DNA from: Liolophura sinensis
Taxonomy: Eukaryota; Mollusca; Polyplacophora; Chitonida; Chitonidae
DNA length: 64,000 nt
Reading direction: 5' to 3'
Assembly (NCBI RefSeq): GCF_032854445.1
Contig: NC_088303.1
Coordinates: 25,089,265 to 25,153,264 of the forward strand
Positions 31,740 to 44,525 of this stretch are shown here, one piece after another. Each line of letters opens with the position of its first letter. Within the stretch, counting starts at the first letter, position 1. Both the position numbers and the translations under genes were made by a program. Under the pieces are notes generated by a model, which ran no database searches, was not told where the DNA came from, and worked only from the letters and a program-made list of their open reading frames with translations.

Positions 31740-34480
31740 AGGTCAAAAAATCTGTTAACCTGGATTTGAATAAAGACGTGACATCGATTAGTTTGAGGTT
31801 TGGAGGAAGCCTATTCCATTCCCTTGGGGCTGATGATCTGATGAAATGTGTGGATAGATTTGAAGTTAGAAAAGGCACATGGAGATTGAAAGAATCGGAT
31901 CTGGTTGGGTAATTGTGAACGTCAGATTGTCTTTTGAACAGCTTTTGAAATTTGTGAGGAAGAGAGGGTGATTGGTGAGTGAATTTATGTGCGAGTAGCA
32001 AGGATGAGTATCTGTGTATTTGTGCAAGTGGGCGAGTTTGAGGTTCTTAAATTTTGGAGCCGCATGATCCAGTCTTTGTGAGAAAGTGATGAGTCGGATG
32101 GTGGGTTTCTGAAGAATCACTAAGGGGTGGAGATCACTCATGTATTTGTTACCCCATAAAACTTTTTCATAGGTAAGATAAGGGAATATCAGAGAGTAGT
32201 ACAAAATAAGTAGTGTTTTTTTCTTGTTGGCTATTTCAACGCCATGCAAATATAACTCGCGGAAGTGCCTTATTTTGGATACATTTATGTGCATGGATTT
32301 TGTTTTACTAATATTAAGGGACAAGCGGTTAGCTGTCAGCCAATCGGAAATTTTATGCAACTCTACAGACATAGTGGATACAGCCTCGGCGCTTGTAGGT
32401 GCATAAGTGCAGACACTTGTATCATCAGCAAATTATGTGAAATCCAGAATATCTGATGATGCTGTGATGTGATTTATGTACAATAAAAATAATATAGCAC
32501 GGAGAATGTAGCCCAGGGGAACACCACAATTTACTTTTTTGTTTTGACGTATTTCTCTCAAAGTGAACTGATTGGAATCGCCCGGAGAGATAACACTCGA
32601 ACCACTGAGCGCTTTGAGCTCAAAACACATGGTATTCGAGTTTTTGTAGAAGGATTTTGTGGTTGACAGTGTCAAAAGCTTTGACAGGTCAAGGAAAGAC
32701 ACGACAGAATGTTGTTTGACGTCTTTGGCAACTACGAGGTAGTTGTATAGGGTGCACGCCGCGTGAGTAGTAGAGTGTCCAGTTCTAAAACCAAATTGAT
32801 TAGGCGGAATGATGTCATTAGCTGTCAGAAAATCATTCATCATGTTTACAACTATTTTTTCCATTATTTTGCTCAGACTAGATAATACAGAGATAGGACG
32901 GTAGGTTGTGATGACATTGGTGTTACCACGTTTAAAGACGAGAGTAATTTTTGCCGAATTCAACGAAGACGGCATACAACCGGACATAAGGGACAAATTA
33001 ACTATATGTGCAAAGGGAGTTGAAACATCTTTTGCAACAAGTTTGAGATCAGACATGTAAACGTCATATAAGCCTGGAGCTGATGACTTCAGACTGTATA
33101 CTGGTTTCAACAAGACCAGGCGAGACAGGAGAAAACTGAAAGTTTTCCTCTACTGGCTCACCTAGAAAATCTGAAAAATGTTTAGGGCTTGGGAGTATCT
33201 TAGCATCAAGACTGGAAGCAATAGCCGAAAACAAGTCATTAAATCTATTGGAAATGACACTTTTATATGAAACAGATGACCCATTAATATTAAAACATTT
33301 AGGCATGTTCTTGCATTTACCACATCCCATTAGATCATGCAATACTTGCCTTTTACATTGTGATTTATATATTTTTTTTTCGAAGAAATCCTTTCGCGAA
33401 AAAACGGATCAAGTTGTTCAGTTTGTTTGTGTCCTATATTTGACGCGAGTCGGTATATCAGTAGATTTCAAATACTTGCGAAAAAGTGTGTTCTTCTCGA
33501 CTACGGACCGTAAAATACTTCGTGTGACCCAAGGTTTGCGAGTATGTTTCCATGGGCTGTCTATGGTCATATCAGGAAAGTATGTGTTGTATGTTATGGA
33601 TAATTTCCCAGTAAAACAGGATTAAGCCTCATTAACACTATCCGATGATAGAACGTCATGCCAGTCTATATTTTGAACATTTTCAATAAACAGATTGACT
33701 TGTTCTGGAATCTTTTTTCGAAAAGAGTAAGTTTATGTTTCTTTCGAAAAAGCACTAATCAAGGATATCGAATATAGGGAAATGGTCAGATATATCTGTT
33801 AAAAATATACCGGAGAAATTGCGCTGAGCATGCAAGTTTGTGAAGATGTTATCTACAAAGATAGCAGAGCGAGAACATACTCGAGTAGTTTTGTAATGGA
33901 AGGAAAAAGGTAATGAAAAAGGTAACACTTCATTAGTTCAAAAAATCTTTTGAAGGTAAACGGCTATCACACTTGAATAAGTCTATATTGAAGTCACCCA
34001 AGATACTAATTTTTTGTTTGCGGGTATATTACGAAGGGCTGTGCTTAGTTTTTCATTAAAAAGACACACGTTTTTGCCTGGAGGGCGATAAATAGTTCCA
34101 ATAACATAGACATTTGACGGAGCAGCGATCTCCACAAATAAAGACATATGCACAAACTTCAACTAAAAAAGAAAGATCGTCGCGTATCTTGCAAGACTCA
34201 AAAGACCCATTAACATAGAGTGCAACACCTCCTTCCTTCCGTTTATCTCGGGAGGCAGAATATAAAGTGTAGTCTGGCATAGAATGTAAGCATTCGGTTA
34301 ACGGGCTGAGCCAACTCTCCGAAAATCCAAGGACTGAAAAGTTAAGATTGAGAGTATGGAGAAAGCATGTAATTTCGTAAAAATTTTTTGCTAAGCTACA
34401 TTTAAATGAAAGGTTGAAGACTGATTTTGATTATCATAACCGAGGGTTTCTGGGTGTTGAGTAAAACTTTTAGGGCTATA
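31740..34480 (-). mobile_element. LINE of the CR1/L2/Jockey group, near full pol, dead
   Basis: Minus-strand order: AP-type endonuclease about 34.04-34.48 kb (FSVLGFSESWL, YTLYSASRDKRKEGGVALYV); linker; reverse transcriptase about 32.43-33.11 kb (TYRPISVLSSLSKIMEKIV, NQFGFRTGHSTTHA, GVPLGYILRAILFLLYIN) with catalytic FADD at 32421-32432; then thumb and C-terminal region (WLTANRLSLNISKTKSM, HNYPTRSDSF, SSAPREWNRLPPNL). Several frameshifts are present, and a TAA at 32433-32435 sits directly before FADD. The coding end LFKSRLTDFLTS runs straight into host exon 1 with no LINE 3' untranslated region, so the 3' end was lost after insertion or by rearrangement. Confidence 0.78.
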
Positions 34481-34499
34481 GTAGTTGGACAGGTGTAAG

Positions 34500-35570
34500 T
34501 CTAAATTACCCCCAACAGGCAATTTCATGTTCGTTGTCATCAATATGTGCTTTAGATGCATCATAGTCATTCACTTCAATTGGATTGAAGCACATCTGGT
34601 CAATAATATCAAGATTATATGTTGAGACGGTGGACGAGGCAGTTGATGATGAAGTAGGTGTTATGTAGGGAACATCATGGAATGACAGGTGGGAGAATGA
34701 ATTGTGAGGTGGAACAGGTACAATTTTTCCACATAAAAAGCCGGGATGAGTGTTAGTTATAGGTATAAGGTACACATAGAGAAGTAATACATTTAAAAAA
34801 ATACTTAAAGAATACAAAGAAAGTGAAAAGCTGATCTGTAAAAAAGCCACAATAGATACACAAAAAACAAAAAGTAACCACACGGTTGTATAGGATTTTC
34901 TACAAGTCACGCGACAAAGTAAGTGGATGTAATTAACATGAGGCGTCAACATAGAGTCGAAGGCACATATCCCGTGCAGTGTGGGTGGATATAATGATAA
35001 GATGCTGTAGGTTGAAAAGCGTGCACGCACTGTGGCTACGACACGGGGGTTACGAACAGTGTCATGGCACAATTCATAAAGAAAGGGTCAGACCGGCTTT
35101 CACAGAGTCTTTCAGTAAGAACTTGTGAAAGGAGCACGAAGGCAGCGTGCATGCAAACTAGTTTTAGGAAAGTGTGGTGTGCTATATTGAGGGAGCTACC
35201 GACAGCTACCCTATAACACCAGGTAATGCAACAGGCGTTCATGGGTACACATAGACATGCTTACATCCGGATAGTTCTGCAAGTATATACCTCTATTACA
35301 TGAACATATGTAAGATGCAACTGCGCATTATCCAATATATGCTGATTAACACGCAGCTGCACATTGTCCCATTGGCACATAGAGTTACCAATTGGGAAAC
35401 GAAGGGAGGTGGCATATGTTTGGATACTCAGCGAGCGAATCGCTAGTTCTCGGGGATAGACACTTCCTTATTGTCAACAAACAGTTTCCGAAATGAAATC
35501 TGTTTCGAGCAAATCCGCTGACAAAATTATCATCCTAAGTATATGTTATATGTGTTTTATACACATTTCC
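34500..35570. other. No gene recognised; possibly the LINE 5' region
   Basis: A 188-codon minus-strand frame at 34506-35072 has a hydrophobic, Ser/Leu-rich middle (FCVSIVAFLQISFSLSLYS) but no recognised domain. Its place just upstream of the LINE endonuclease suggests LINE 5' sequence. It could equally be chance. Confidence 0.3.
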
Positions 35571-35574
35571 AGTG

Positions 35575-35835
35575 CGTTCTAGGACCTTTCAAGCTCAACT
35601 CCCATCCGGTGTTAGGCATACATCCATTCTGCACATGCCTTGACCGCTTTAGCTCAACTCACTCCGTGTGTTAGTCATGTACTATGTATCCTTTCAGTAC
35701 ATGTCCTGATTTCTTCTTGAGTTCAAATCACGCCTTATGTTAGACGTGTACTATACACCATTAATGTACATGCCAAGGCTGCTTTAGCTCAACTCACTCC
35801 GTGTGTTAGTCATGTACTATGTATCCGTTCGGTAC
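35575..35835. repeat. 135-bp satellite, left block
   Basis: Units with gtactatgtatcctttcag, acatgtcctgatttc, gttagacgtgtactatac and tgctttagctcaactcac. It is interrupted at ggtac by the Gypsy element and resumes beyond it. Each unit contains two related halves built around gtactata. Confidence 0.82.
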
Positions 35836-36011
35836 TGTAATGTCTTAATTATTTGTGCATAGACAAATAAAACAGTTTGTTTGGTGACACACATGACGGC
35901 TGTATTCAGGCTTGTTTACATGATGGTGGACTTCCTGCTTGTTACCATGGAGACGGACAAGCTCATGTTATGTAACCAGTAGGGGGTATCGATACGGCCT
36001 AAAACTTTGCA
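35836..36011 (-). repeat. Gypsy 3' LTR
   Basis: Matches 39712-39885: cttaattatttgtgcatag, acagtttgtttggtgac, ttaccatggagacggacaag. On the sense strand it begins TGCA next to the polypurine tract and ends CATTACA. Confidence 0.88.
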
Positions 36012-39000
36012 GCCCTCCTTTTTCTTGAATAATAGTAAACTATAGTAAAATTTACGAAATCTTTTGGAACTTTGAAATTAAAAAACATGATGTTACAATG
36101 TTAGGCAACCTATTGTCCGCGAATTCTCTGCACATTAAAGAATTCAATGCTTTGATAACACCCTTTAAACTAACTTGAACACGGTTAATATAATTTCGCG
36201 AAACAGTCAAAACAAATGCACTTGATCAAAGCAGTTCACACTGAAACTGTCAGCATAAAACTCAATAATTAAAATATTTGAAAAGTTCAAATGAATTGAT
36301 CACACACATTTGACTCGATGCAAATAATTTTCACATGTCAGCGTGGATGTAAAAAAATAAATTTTGCTAAGAAAGTTCACATTCCAACACATCACACATG
36401 GTCAGACAGATACACGGACCGGGAAGCACGGGAAGCGTTTCGGAATGTCCTGCTGGTTCGGTCCTGATGGAATGTTCAGATCATCGTACCGATCGAACAG
36501 CCTTTTCCAAGGTCCGCATAAAGCGTTCCGCCTCGCCGTTTGCTCTGGGCCAGTAAGGAGTTTGAAGCCTTGTATTTCCGCAAATTTCGTGAATTCATTA
36601 CCATTGAACGACGGGCCATTGTGAGTTTTAAGTACGTCGACAATGCCGTGTTTGAAGAAAATTCTGTCAAATTTGGGAAATGCATGGGCGGCTGATGTCG
36701 ATTTCACAACTTCATCTTCCGGGTTGTGGGAATAATCATCAATGACAACCAGGAGGTAGTCACCGTTTAGGAAAGGTCCACAAAAATCGGCACTAACATG
36801 ACTCCAGGGCTTGTCAGGCATTTTGGTCATATTCAGTGGCCCTGGTTTTGGAGATTGTCCGTTTGCTTGACATGGAATACACTGACTAATTAAAGTCTCT
36901 GTCTCCTTGTCGATACCTGCGTACCACACTTTGTCGCGCAGCAATCGCTTTGTTTTCACGATGCCCTCATGTCCTTCATGGACAAGTTTAAGGATGAGTG
37001 TGATCTGAGCGTTTGTGGAATGATGATACGCGATCTGCGAAGAAGAATGTCGCCAGACGGTGTCAGACTCAGTTCATTTCTGATTTTGTAGAACTGCTGT
37101 ACGTCTGGATCGTGTTTGTCCCATTTTCCAGAGCTGCCGCGAGCTTTGTCATAACCTCGACCTGTTTGGTTGCATTTTGAATATCAGTCAGAGTGAGTGA
37201 CCTCGGTACAGCACCTTCGGCGATGAAATTGACACTGTCGGCTGGGGATGTCGAGACAGGATCAGGAGACAGGAAGACAGGTAGTCGAAGCTGCCAACTC
37301 TTGATGCGGGCAGGGCACTGGAAGCGCGGCTTGTTGAACATCCGCGGCTTGTGGTCAGTTATCACAGTGAATGCATGTCCAAACACATGTAGAAGAAATT
37401 TCTCGCAAACTATAGCCAGAGCCTCTCTTTCTGTTTGGGAATATCTGCGTTCCACGTCCGAGAGCGTGCGACTTGCGTAGCAGATGACGCGCTGTTGTCC
37501 GTTTCCGCCCACCTGTGTAAGGATCGCAGCAACACCGACCAGGCTGGCGTCAACCTAGACTTCCGTTGTGTTGGATCAAAATACGACACCACTGGCGTAT
37601 CTGACAGTGAGGATTTTAGACGATCGAAGGCGTCGGGATGTTTTTCAGTTTAATCAGATTTAACGCTCTTTCTCGTCAGCTCACGCAGTGGTTCCGTTAT
37701 TGTCGCCTAGTTGTGAATGAAGCGCGACACGTAGTTTGTCATCCCTAGGAAGCTTCGCACAGCCGATGCTTCCTTTGGAATTGGAGTGTTTTTTTACTGC
37801 GTCCACTTTTGCCGTATCCTTTTTCTTGCTTGGAAAAATACAAATCCGAAGAACTCCAGACTGGGTTTGTTAAAAGCACATTTTTCCAGCCTGAGTGTAA
37901 GGCCTTTGTCTCTAAGTCTCTGGAAAACCATTCGCAGTGACTTGTCATGTTCAGTTTGTGTTCGGCCAAACACGATTGTGTCGTCTGACGGGTTTTTCAC
38001 ACCCGGTATGTCAGTTAATGTCTGTTGAATCACGTCCTGGAAAATTTCTGACGCTTTCTGAGTTCGATCTGATGATACCCTTGTCGCATGTCGAGTTTGG
38101 AGAATACTGTCGCTCCGTTTAGATCATCTATAATTTCGTCCATGATGGGCATTGGATGACGTTCACGAAAGACAGCAGTATTTGGGAACGTCATATCCAC
38201 ACCGACACGGACACTTTATTTGTCCTTCTTCAGGACCACCACTACTTGCGGTACCCATGGTGTAGGACCATCAACCTTCCCTATGATGTCTGCTTTTTCT
38301 AGATTTTCAAGTTCTAATTCTACCTGCTTTCTCATGTGAAATGGTAGGCGTCGTGGTGGTTGAGTAATAGGTTTGACTGACGGATCTACATGTATTTTGA
38401 ATTGGTAGTCCTTTAATTTGCCTACACCATCAACTGTGTCTGAGAATTCATATAGGAGTTCGTCAGCTAATAACAGAGGTTGTTCTGATGCGCGATTATT
38501 TTTCTTCACTGTCGGACTTTATCAACTGATGGCAGAGGTTGTTGTGATAGGGAACTATTTTTGTTCTCTGTGAGGAGTTTACCCTGCCCGTTTATCACCG
38601 AATGGAGATTGAGGCATAAACTGTCTGCCACAGTGAGGAGTTCAAGCTGTGTAGATGTCTCAAAAGCTAGCAAGGAACCTGAATTTTGATCCACCACATT
38701 AAAAACAGCTGAGCACGTTTTCTCTGATGTTTCTATGTTTGCCTCAAAAGTACCCATAACAGGCAGAAGGGTTTTGGAACCATAGACAAATATTTTTGAT
38801 TTTGGCTTGCCGAGTGAAACTTTTTTGTGTTTCGTTATTTCAGTCTAACATTATTTATCTAACACGTTCACTGATGCGCCACTATCAATTTGGACTGGGA
38901 CCGCTGTGCCTGCTATTTTGACTGCAATTTTGGGCTGTTTAGTGAGAAACTTTACACTGCTGCTTTTGTCACAAACGGTAAATACATGCTCATCCCCCGA

Positions 39001-39711
39001 TGATGAAATCAGTGTTACTCACTTCTGCGTGTATTTGATTAACGGGCTTTTTGGTTCGATTTTGTGAGCTACGACACACGCTACCAAAATGGTTGAGTTT
39101 ACCACAATTCCCACATGTTTTACCAGTAGCTGGACAACTTGTATTTTTTATGTGGCCAAACACATCCACAATTTCTACACTCATTATTTCTGTGTGGTTT
39201 GTTTAGGGGTTTTTGAAAAGGTGTATGCTTTTTTTGCTTTTGTGTCTAAATTTGCCTGGCTTGTTTGAGAGATTGTTTACCGTGACTGGGTCAGGTTGTA
39301 ACTTTACTCCCATTTTCTGACTTTGGAGTTCAGATGTTTCTGTGGCTCAGGCAATGTTGATTTGTATCCTTGAACACGTACCCTTCGTAGCGCACATTTT
39401 TTTTCGTTAAGAAATATTCATCAAACTTTTCTGAAGCGGTTGCAAAGTCATCCCCAGTGTCTTTGAGTCCTCGGAAAACGTCTTGAAAAGGCCTGATATA
39501 ACTACAGCGCGCGTTTCTGTTTGTCGTTGTTGATACCAGTTGCACTTACGTACAGGTCAATCCCCCATGCCATTTTTTCGATCGTGTGGCGAGCGATGAC
39601 TAATCAGTGTCTGATCAGTCCCTGACCGCTTGGAAGGGACGAATTGCCGGTATGTTCAGTGCTTGAGCCATCGTTTGGATATCCATTGGCCTTGTTCACC
39701 TCGTAGCCAGA

Positions 39712-39885
39712 TATAATGTCTTAATTATTTATGCATAGACAAATAACAACAGTTTGTTTGGTGACACACATGACGGTTGTATTCAGGCTTGCTTACATGG
39801 TGGCGGGCTCCATGCATGTTACCATGGAGACGGACAAGCTCACATTACATAACCAGTTGGGGGTATCTAAAACTTAAACATTACA
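39712..39885 (-). repeat. Gypsy 5' LTR
   Basis: Second LTR, diverged from the first by substitutions and small indels. On the sense strand, a few bases inside its inner edge, tggctacgaggtgaac begins with TGG as primer-binding sites do; the tRNA is not identified. Confidence 0.85.
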
Positions 39886-40310
39886 AGTACATCCTGACTT
39901 CTTATTAAGTTCCACTCACACCTTATGTTGGGCGTGTACTATACACCATTTCTGTACATGCCCTGATTGCTTTATCTCAACTAACATCCTGTATTAGGCA
40001 TGTACTATATATCCCCTCAGTACATGTCCTGACTTCTTATTAAGTTCCACTCACACCTTATGTTGGACGTGTACTATACACCATTTCTGTACATGCCATG
40101 ATTGCTTTATCTCAACTAACATCCTGTATTAGGCATGTACTATATATCCCTTCAGTACATGTCCTGACTTCTAATTAAGTTCCACTCACACCTTATGTTG
40201 GACGTGTACTATACACCATTTCTGTACATGCCCTGATAGTTTTAGCTCAACTTACATCGTTTGTCCGGCGTGTACTGAACATCCATTCAGTTCATGCTCT
40301 GATAGGTTTA
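39886..40310. repeat. 135-bp satellite, right block
   Basis: Continuation of the array at 35575-35835. Consecutive units start with gtactatatatccc at 40002 and 40137, a period of 135 bp, and are nearly identical. The array decays after 40250. Confidence 0.88.
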
Positions 40311-40319
40311 GGTAAAAAA

Positions 40320-41700
40320 GAATGACACCAGATTTGTATTTAACAGGTCAAATTTCATCCAGCTTCATACTTGTAGCTTTAAAATTCAAAATTGGTCATT
40401 TTTGACGTCACATGACCAAAGACGAGTTTTTACAGCGTTTAATTGGAAGTCAACGCTCTTTGCAAATGTTGATGCTTTGTGAATATCGTAACAGCATATC
40501 AAATTTCAGCTTGAACTGTGCAGTGGACATGAAGACTGTTAAAGGTTTTCATCATCCAACAACAAACCGGTTACATTTTGTTTCCAGTTTCCTGGTAGTT
40601 TTGCTCTTGACTACCTACCAGCAGTTTAGATTGGTCATGACAAACAGGGAAATCAGTAAAAAGTGGGTGCAGCCAACATTGTTTTGGAAAGAGGCCTGAT
40701 AATCCTAACAGATAGAATAGCGATTCAAATATGAAAGGATTGAACCACTAATTACTCCAAGAAATTTTGTCTATGAGAAGAGCCCCTCACTATGCCATTT
40801 TTTGCAGTGATGAAACAATAGTTTCAATACCCCAGAAGACGTTTTCCTGTCACTCAGTGTACAGTATACATCTCCGTGAATAGTTTAGGGGCTAAGGATA
40901 CAGATACAATTCAGGGGAAAAATCTGCTGTCCCCTCCGCATGTAATGGCATGGCCCACTCCATCTATGCTTGGAACATTAGTAATATCTAATCGATTTAT
41001 GAATATAACCACGGTGAAACAGACCTATGTGTGGCAGGCATTTGTATGCTGTGCAGCTTTAGCCCCACCTATGTCACCCTACTCATAAACGTTTACATTT
41101 CGATGACATTGAACTATTACTTCCTCTATGAACACTGTAGATCTAAGTGTGAGGTGAAAGGGATATCTGAGAGCTCCAAACTATTCCCATGGTTTCCTGA
41201 ACACTGTAAGCGTATATATTTAATTGTCTATCTCTCTTCAATCGCAGGAACAGAGATGTGACATGTGAGCAGCAGCCAAATTCTCCTCATAAACCATCGC
41301 TTCTGACCACACCTCCTTCACCCACCAAATTCAAGTCACGCCGACGTTACAAATCATTAAAAATCCCCTACCTGAATTAGTGATGATGGTGTAGTTGTCT
41401 GGATGGCAGGGATAGTCCTGGGACTGACTCACAAGCAGATATTGGATATAAACACAGAGCGACAGATGTCTGCAGGAAATGATCCAGGGGTTGCCACACA
41501 GGTAAAACGCAGTGCAGATTTCCACCTGTCACGTGACAAGTCTGGAAACGAGGTGTTTCCTTTTTAAATTATCTTACATAAAGGCTACCAAGCATTCCTT
41601 TGATGAAACTAGGGCATCCATAGGCCTAGCATTGTGTGTGTGTGAGAAGGAGTGCCTGGGAAAGGGATGCTTAAAATATGTTCATTATCTAGTAAGCCCA
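40320..41700. other. No gene firmly recognised
   Basis: Short frames only. A minus-strand segment at about 41370-41467 lies between a good acceptor (atttcctgcag) and a good donor (gtaggg) and reads DYPCHPDNYTIITNS. With no partner exon it is not called. Confidence 0.35.
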
Positions 41701-41711
41701 AGCGATTGAAT

Positions 41712-41835
41712 TTAGTTATTTGAAAAGTGTTTTACACCGTACTTAAGAATATTTCATTTATGCGGCGGCGGCCGGTATTATGGGGGAGGGAGGGAGACCC
41801 GTGACCATCCGTACTTGAAGACAGGCGTCTAGGCC
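41712..41835 (-). mobile_element. SINE-1 fragment
   Basis: Minus-strand SINE-1 3' half: gtgttttacaccgtactta, agaatatttcatttatgc, ggcggcggccggtattatgg. The head is missing and it is diverged. Confidence 0.75.
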
Positions 41836-41924
41836 TATTAACTGTAACCCTATTTACTGAAGACATTGGCTTGGACAGACGTAGATCACTTGAAAAGATC
41901 ATTGGAACAATTCATACACCTCAC

Positions 41925-42420
41925 TGTACAAAGTGTAAGCTACATCCCGTCTTTTCGAGAAAACTCATTCTGGTCACAAGAGTGGATCAGCCTGACTGCA
42001 TCAGCTGTAAGCTGTATCACGTCTTTACCGAGACCATCTAAATTCTGGGCATTAGAATACATACATCAGCTGTAAGCTGTATCACGTCTTTACCGAGACC
42101 ATCTAAATTCTGGGCATTAGAATACATACATCAGCTGTAAGCTGTATCACGTCTTTACCGAGACCATCTAAATTCTGGGCATTAGAATACATACATCAGC
42201 TGTAAGCTGTATCACGTCCTTACCGAGACCATCTAAATTCTGGGCATTAGAATACATACATCAGCTGTAAACTGATCACGTCTTTACCGAGAGCACCTAT
42301 GGATTCTGGTCCCAAGAGTGGACACACCTGGCTATATCAGCTGTAAATCGTATAACGTCTTAACCGAGAACACCTATATTCTGGCCATCAGAAGACATGC
42401 AACCGGCTGTATAAAACGTG
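41925..42420. repeat. 65-bp satellite
   Basis: Four nearly identical 65-bp units start at 42001, 42066, 42131 and 42196 (tcagctgtaagctgtatcac, gtctttaccgagaccatc, aattctgggcattagaatac). A diverged fifth unit and degenerate edges lie on both sides, with homogenised centre and decayed margins. Confidence 0.93.
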
Positions 42421-44500
42421 TGTAACGTCTTAGAAGAGCAGGCCTAGAGGACTACTCTGGTCACGAGTTTATACACAGCGTATAAGTAAATACCACATTT
42501 GTATGTAAAGATACATAGGGTCTACATGCAGGCTGCAGTGATTTGTGTTCACAAATACAGTCGTAAGATAATTTTCATATTATAGTACAAAAATAAGCAA
42601 TGGTCTCAAAAGGCGCTTGCTATATTATTGATATATGAATGTCTGGTTTGCGGACTGCATAAGTAAGCACCAGATAACCGACGAAGACCAGTCACAGTTT
42701 ACTCAGCCGTCTGTATCGACCTTGCTTTTGTGTTCCTATGTTGAGGAGACATCTCGCTGAAATAAGATATCGAGTCCAGGGCATTTAAATCAATTCAAAC
42801 AGCGTGTTGTTTACTTCACAAGCGTGCTTGTATAATCCGGGTAAACGCCCGGACTTTGGACTCCACCATTCTGAAATGACGTAGAAGAAAAGAAGACGAG
42901 ACTCAATGATAACAAACATATAGGCCTAGCTGAAAGTAATAAATACGGTACAGCGCCATGTACACGTGACCTACACTTGACATTCCCTGCTACCTACTGT
43001 CATGGAAGTGAAATGCAGTTTCGTGAAAACTTGACAGAATCCCTCTGTGTCTTGTAACTCACTTAAACGTACAGAGTAAACTTAATGCGGCTGACTCGGT
43101 CAAACACGTGTTTGGCAGGTAGGAAGGGTCTTATATTAACACTGAAACACTGCCGAAATAACACAAAGACGTTTGAAAGCCGTCGGGCCGACGTCCTGTC
43201 AGGGACGAAATGACCGTCGGCCCGTGGTCGGTTGCGTGTCGGCACAGTTAGTTTGCTAATCACCTGACGTCCTTCAGCCGACCTTGGCCTGATACACCGT
43301 GGCCGATGGCGGTCTCGCCAGTGTCTGTAACCTCAGGAGTCAGGGATAGATTAACTTTCATATGGGTGATCATGTTACTGAAACGGTGGAGGAATAACAC
43401 AAAATTCGGACGATGTTACTAAACCCACAAACCTTCTAACGTAAAGATACAGCCACTCTAGCCAGAGCTAGAATCGAGAATACAACCTCATTTAATCTTT
43501 CAGTCTGAGCAATTAGGCTGCCTGCTCAGTGAGGATCCTTGGCCTGTGTGTCAGTAACAACATAACAGGCATACAGATGCTGACTGATCGAGAATTCCAC
43601 CTGTGGGGCCATGTTAAATTATTGAAAGTGACACAGTATCAGGGAATCACAAACATTTAGCACACGTACTTACTAGTGTAGTTGTACAATTGATGTCAAC
43701 GTTAAGATAGTATTCCTGAATTATAGAAAAACTATTTGCAACGATTAACACCTGATTCAAACATGTATACATATTGGTCAGGTATATATTATACCTGACA
43801 TTCATTCCTGACAATAAAAAAATTGACAAAAGTTTATATTAACGTGGAAGCTATACACGTTACGAATCCACAATAACCATATCGTCTAGTTATAAACTAT
43901 TGGAAGGCGGCGCAATTGCTACGCACCCTACAGGTGGACACGTTTACCTGAGTCGTGATGGAAGGTGTCTACCCTCGGGACCAACTCCTCACAGACCCTG
44001 GGTCTGCGTCATCAACAAGGACACATGTTTCCTCCCCAGGCAAGAATAGGTGGCCATCTTTCATGACGCGTGGCCAAACCCACCACTCATACCGGGATGA
44101 TACTTCGATTCTTACGGACTTACGAACTCCACACCGACATCACCGTTTGGCTCAACCTCAAAGCACACACCTCTGGAGGTGGAATGATCGGCGGTTGCAG
44201 AGCCTGGACATGGCTGTATGTGGGTAGTATTGTGTGTATTACGTAACCCAGCGAGGAGGTCTTCTCGTTATTGTACACACGTTCCACCCGTCGTGCATAA
44301 TAATGATTTAATGGTGTTTAATTTGATGAGCCGCCAGTTCGGGTCCACCTCGCGTTTTTTTATCACTCAATCAGCCAATCAGCAGTAATAAATGCCCATG
44401 TTTTGTTTTACCACGAAGCTATTCCCTGTTCAAAGTGTATTAACCCCAATGTGTGAATAAAAGGAATAACATTGAGACGACACGTGCATACAGTGTGTTT
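42420..44500. other. No gene recognised
   Basis: Short frames on both strands without domains. No tandem array or element ends were seen. Confidence 0.4.
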
Positions 44501-44525
44501 GCCATCACGGCAACACATGATTAAG

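Larger units (their letters stand above)
35836..39885 (-). mobile_element. Gypsy (Mag/SURL-like) LTR-retroelement fossil, broken
   Basis: About 4.05 kb with LTRs of about 175 bp at both ends and a 5-base target duplication, ggtac/agtac (one mismatch). The minus strand carries, right to left: gag remnant about 39.33-39.55 kb; nucleocapsid zinc knuckle (CGNCGKLNHFGSVC) about 39.0-39.18 kb; protease-like region; reverse transcriptase about 37.8-38.5 kb; RNase H about 37.07-37.51 kb (CYASRTLSDVERRYSQTERE); integrase about 36.4-36.96 kb (CIPCQAN, WSHVSADFCGPF). A polypurine tract (aagaaaaaggaggg on the minus strand) lies against the inner edge of the left LTR. The coding region is broken several times and the LTRs have diverged, so it is not recent. 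Confidence 0.88.

Noticed and set aside
41370-41467. Minus-strand exon between tttcctgcag and gtaggg (DYPCHPDNYTIITNS)
   Set aside because: Good splice signals, but no partner exon, no domain and no signal peptide in a matching phase.
43955-44227. 90-codon plus-strand frame
   Set aside because: No domain, splice context or homology recognised; composition is like the surrounding non-coding DNA.
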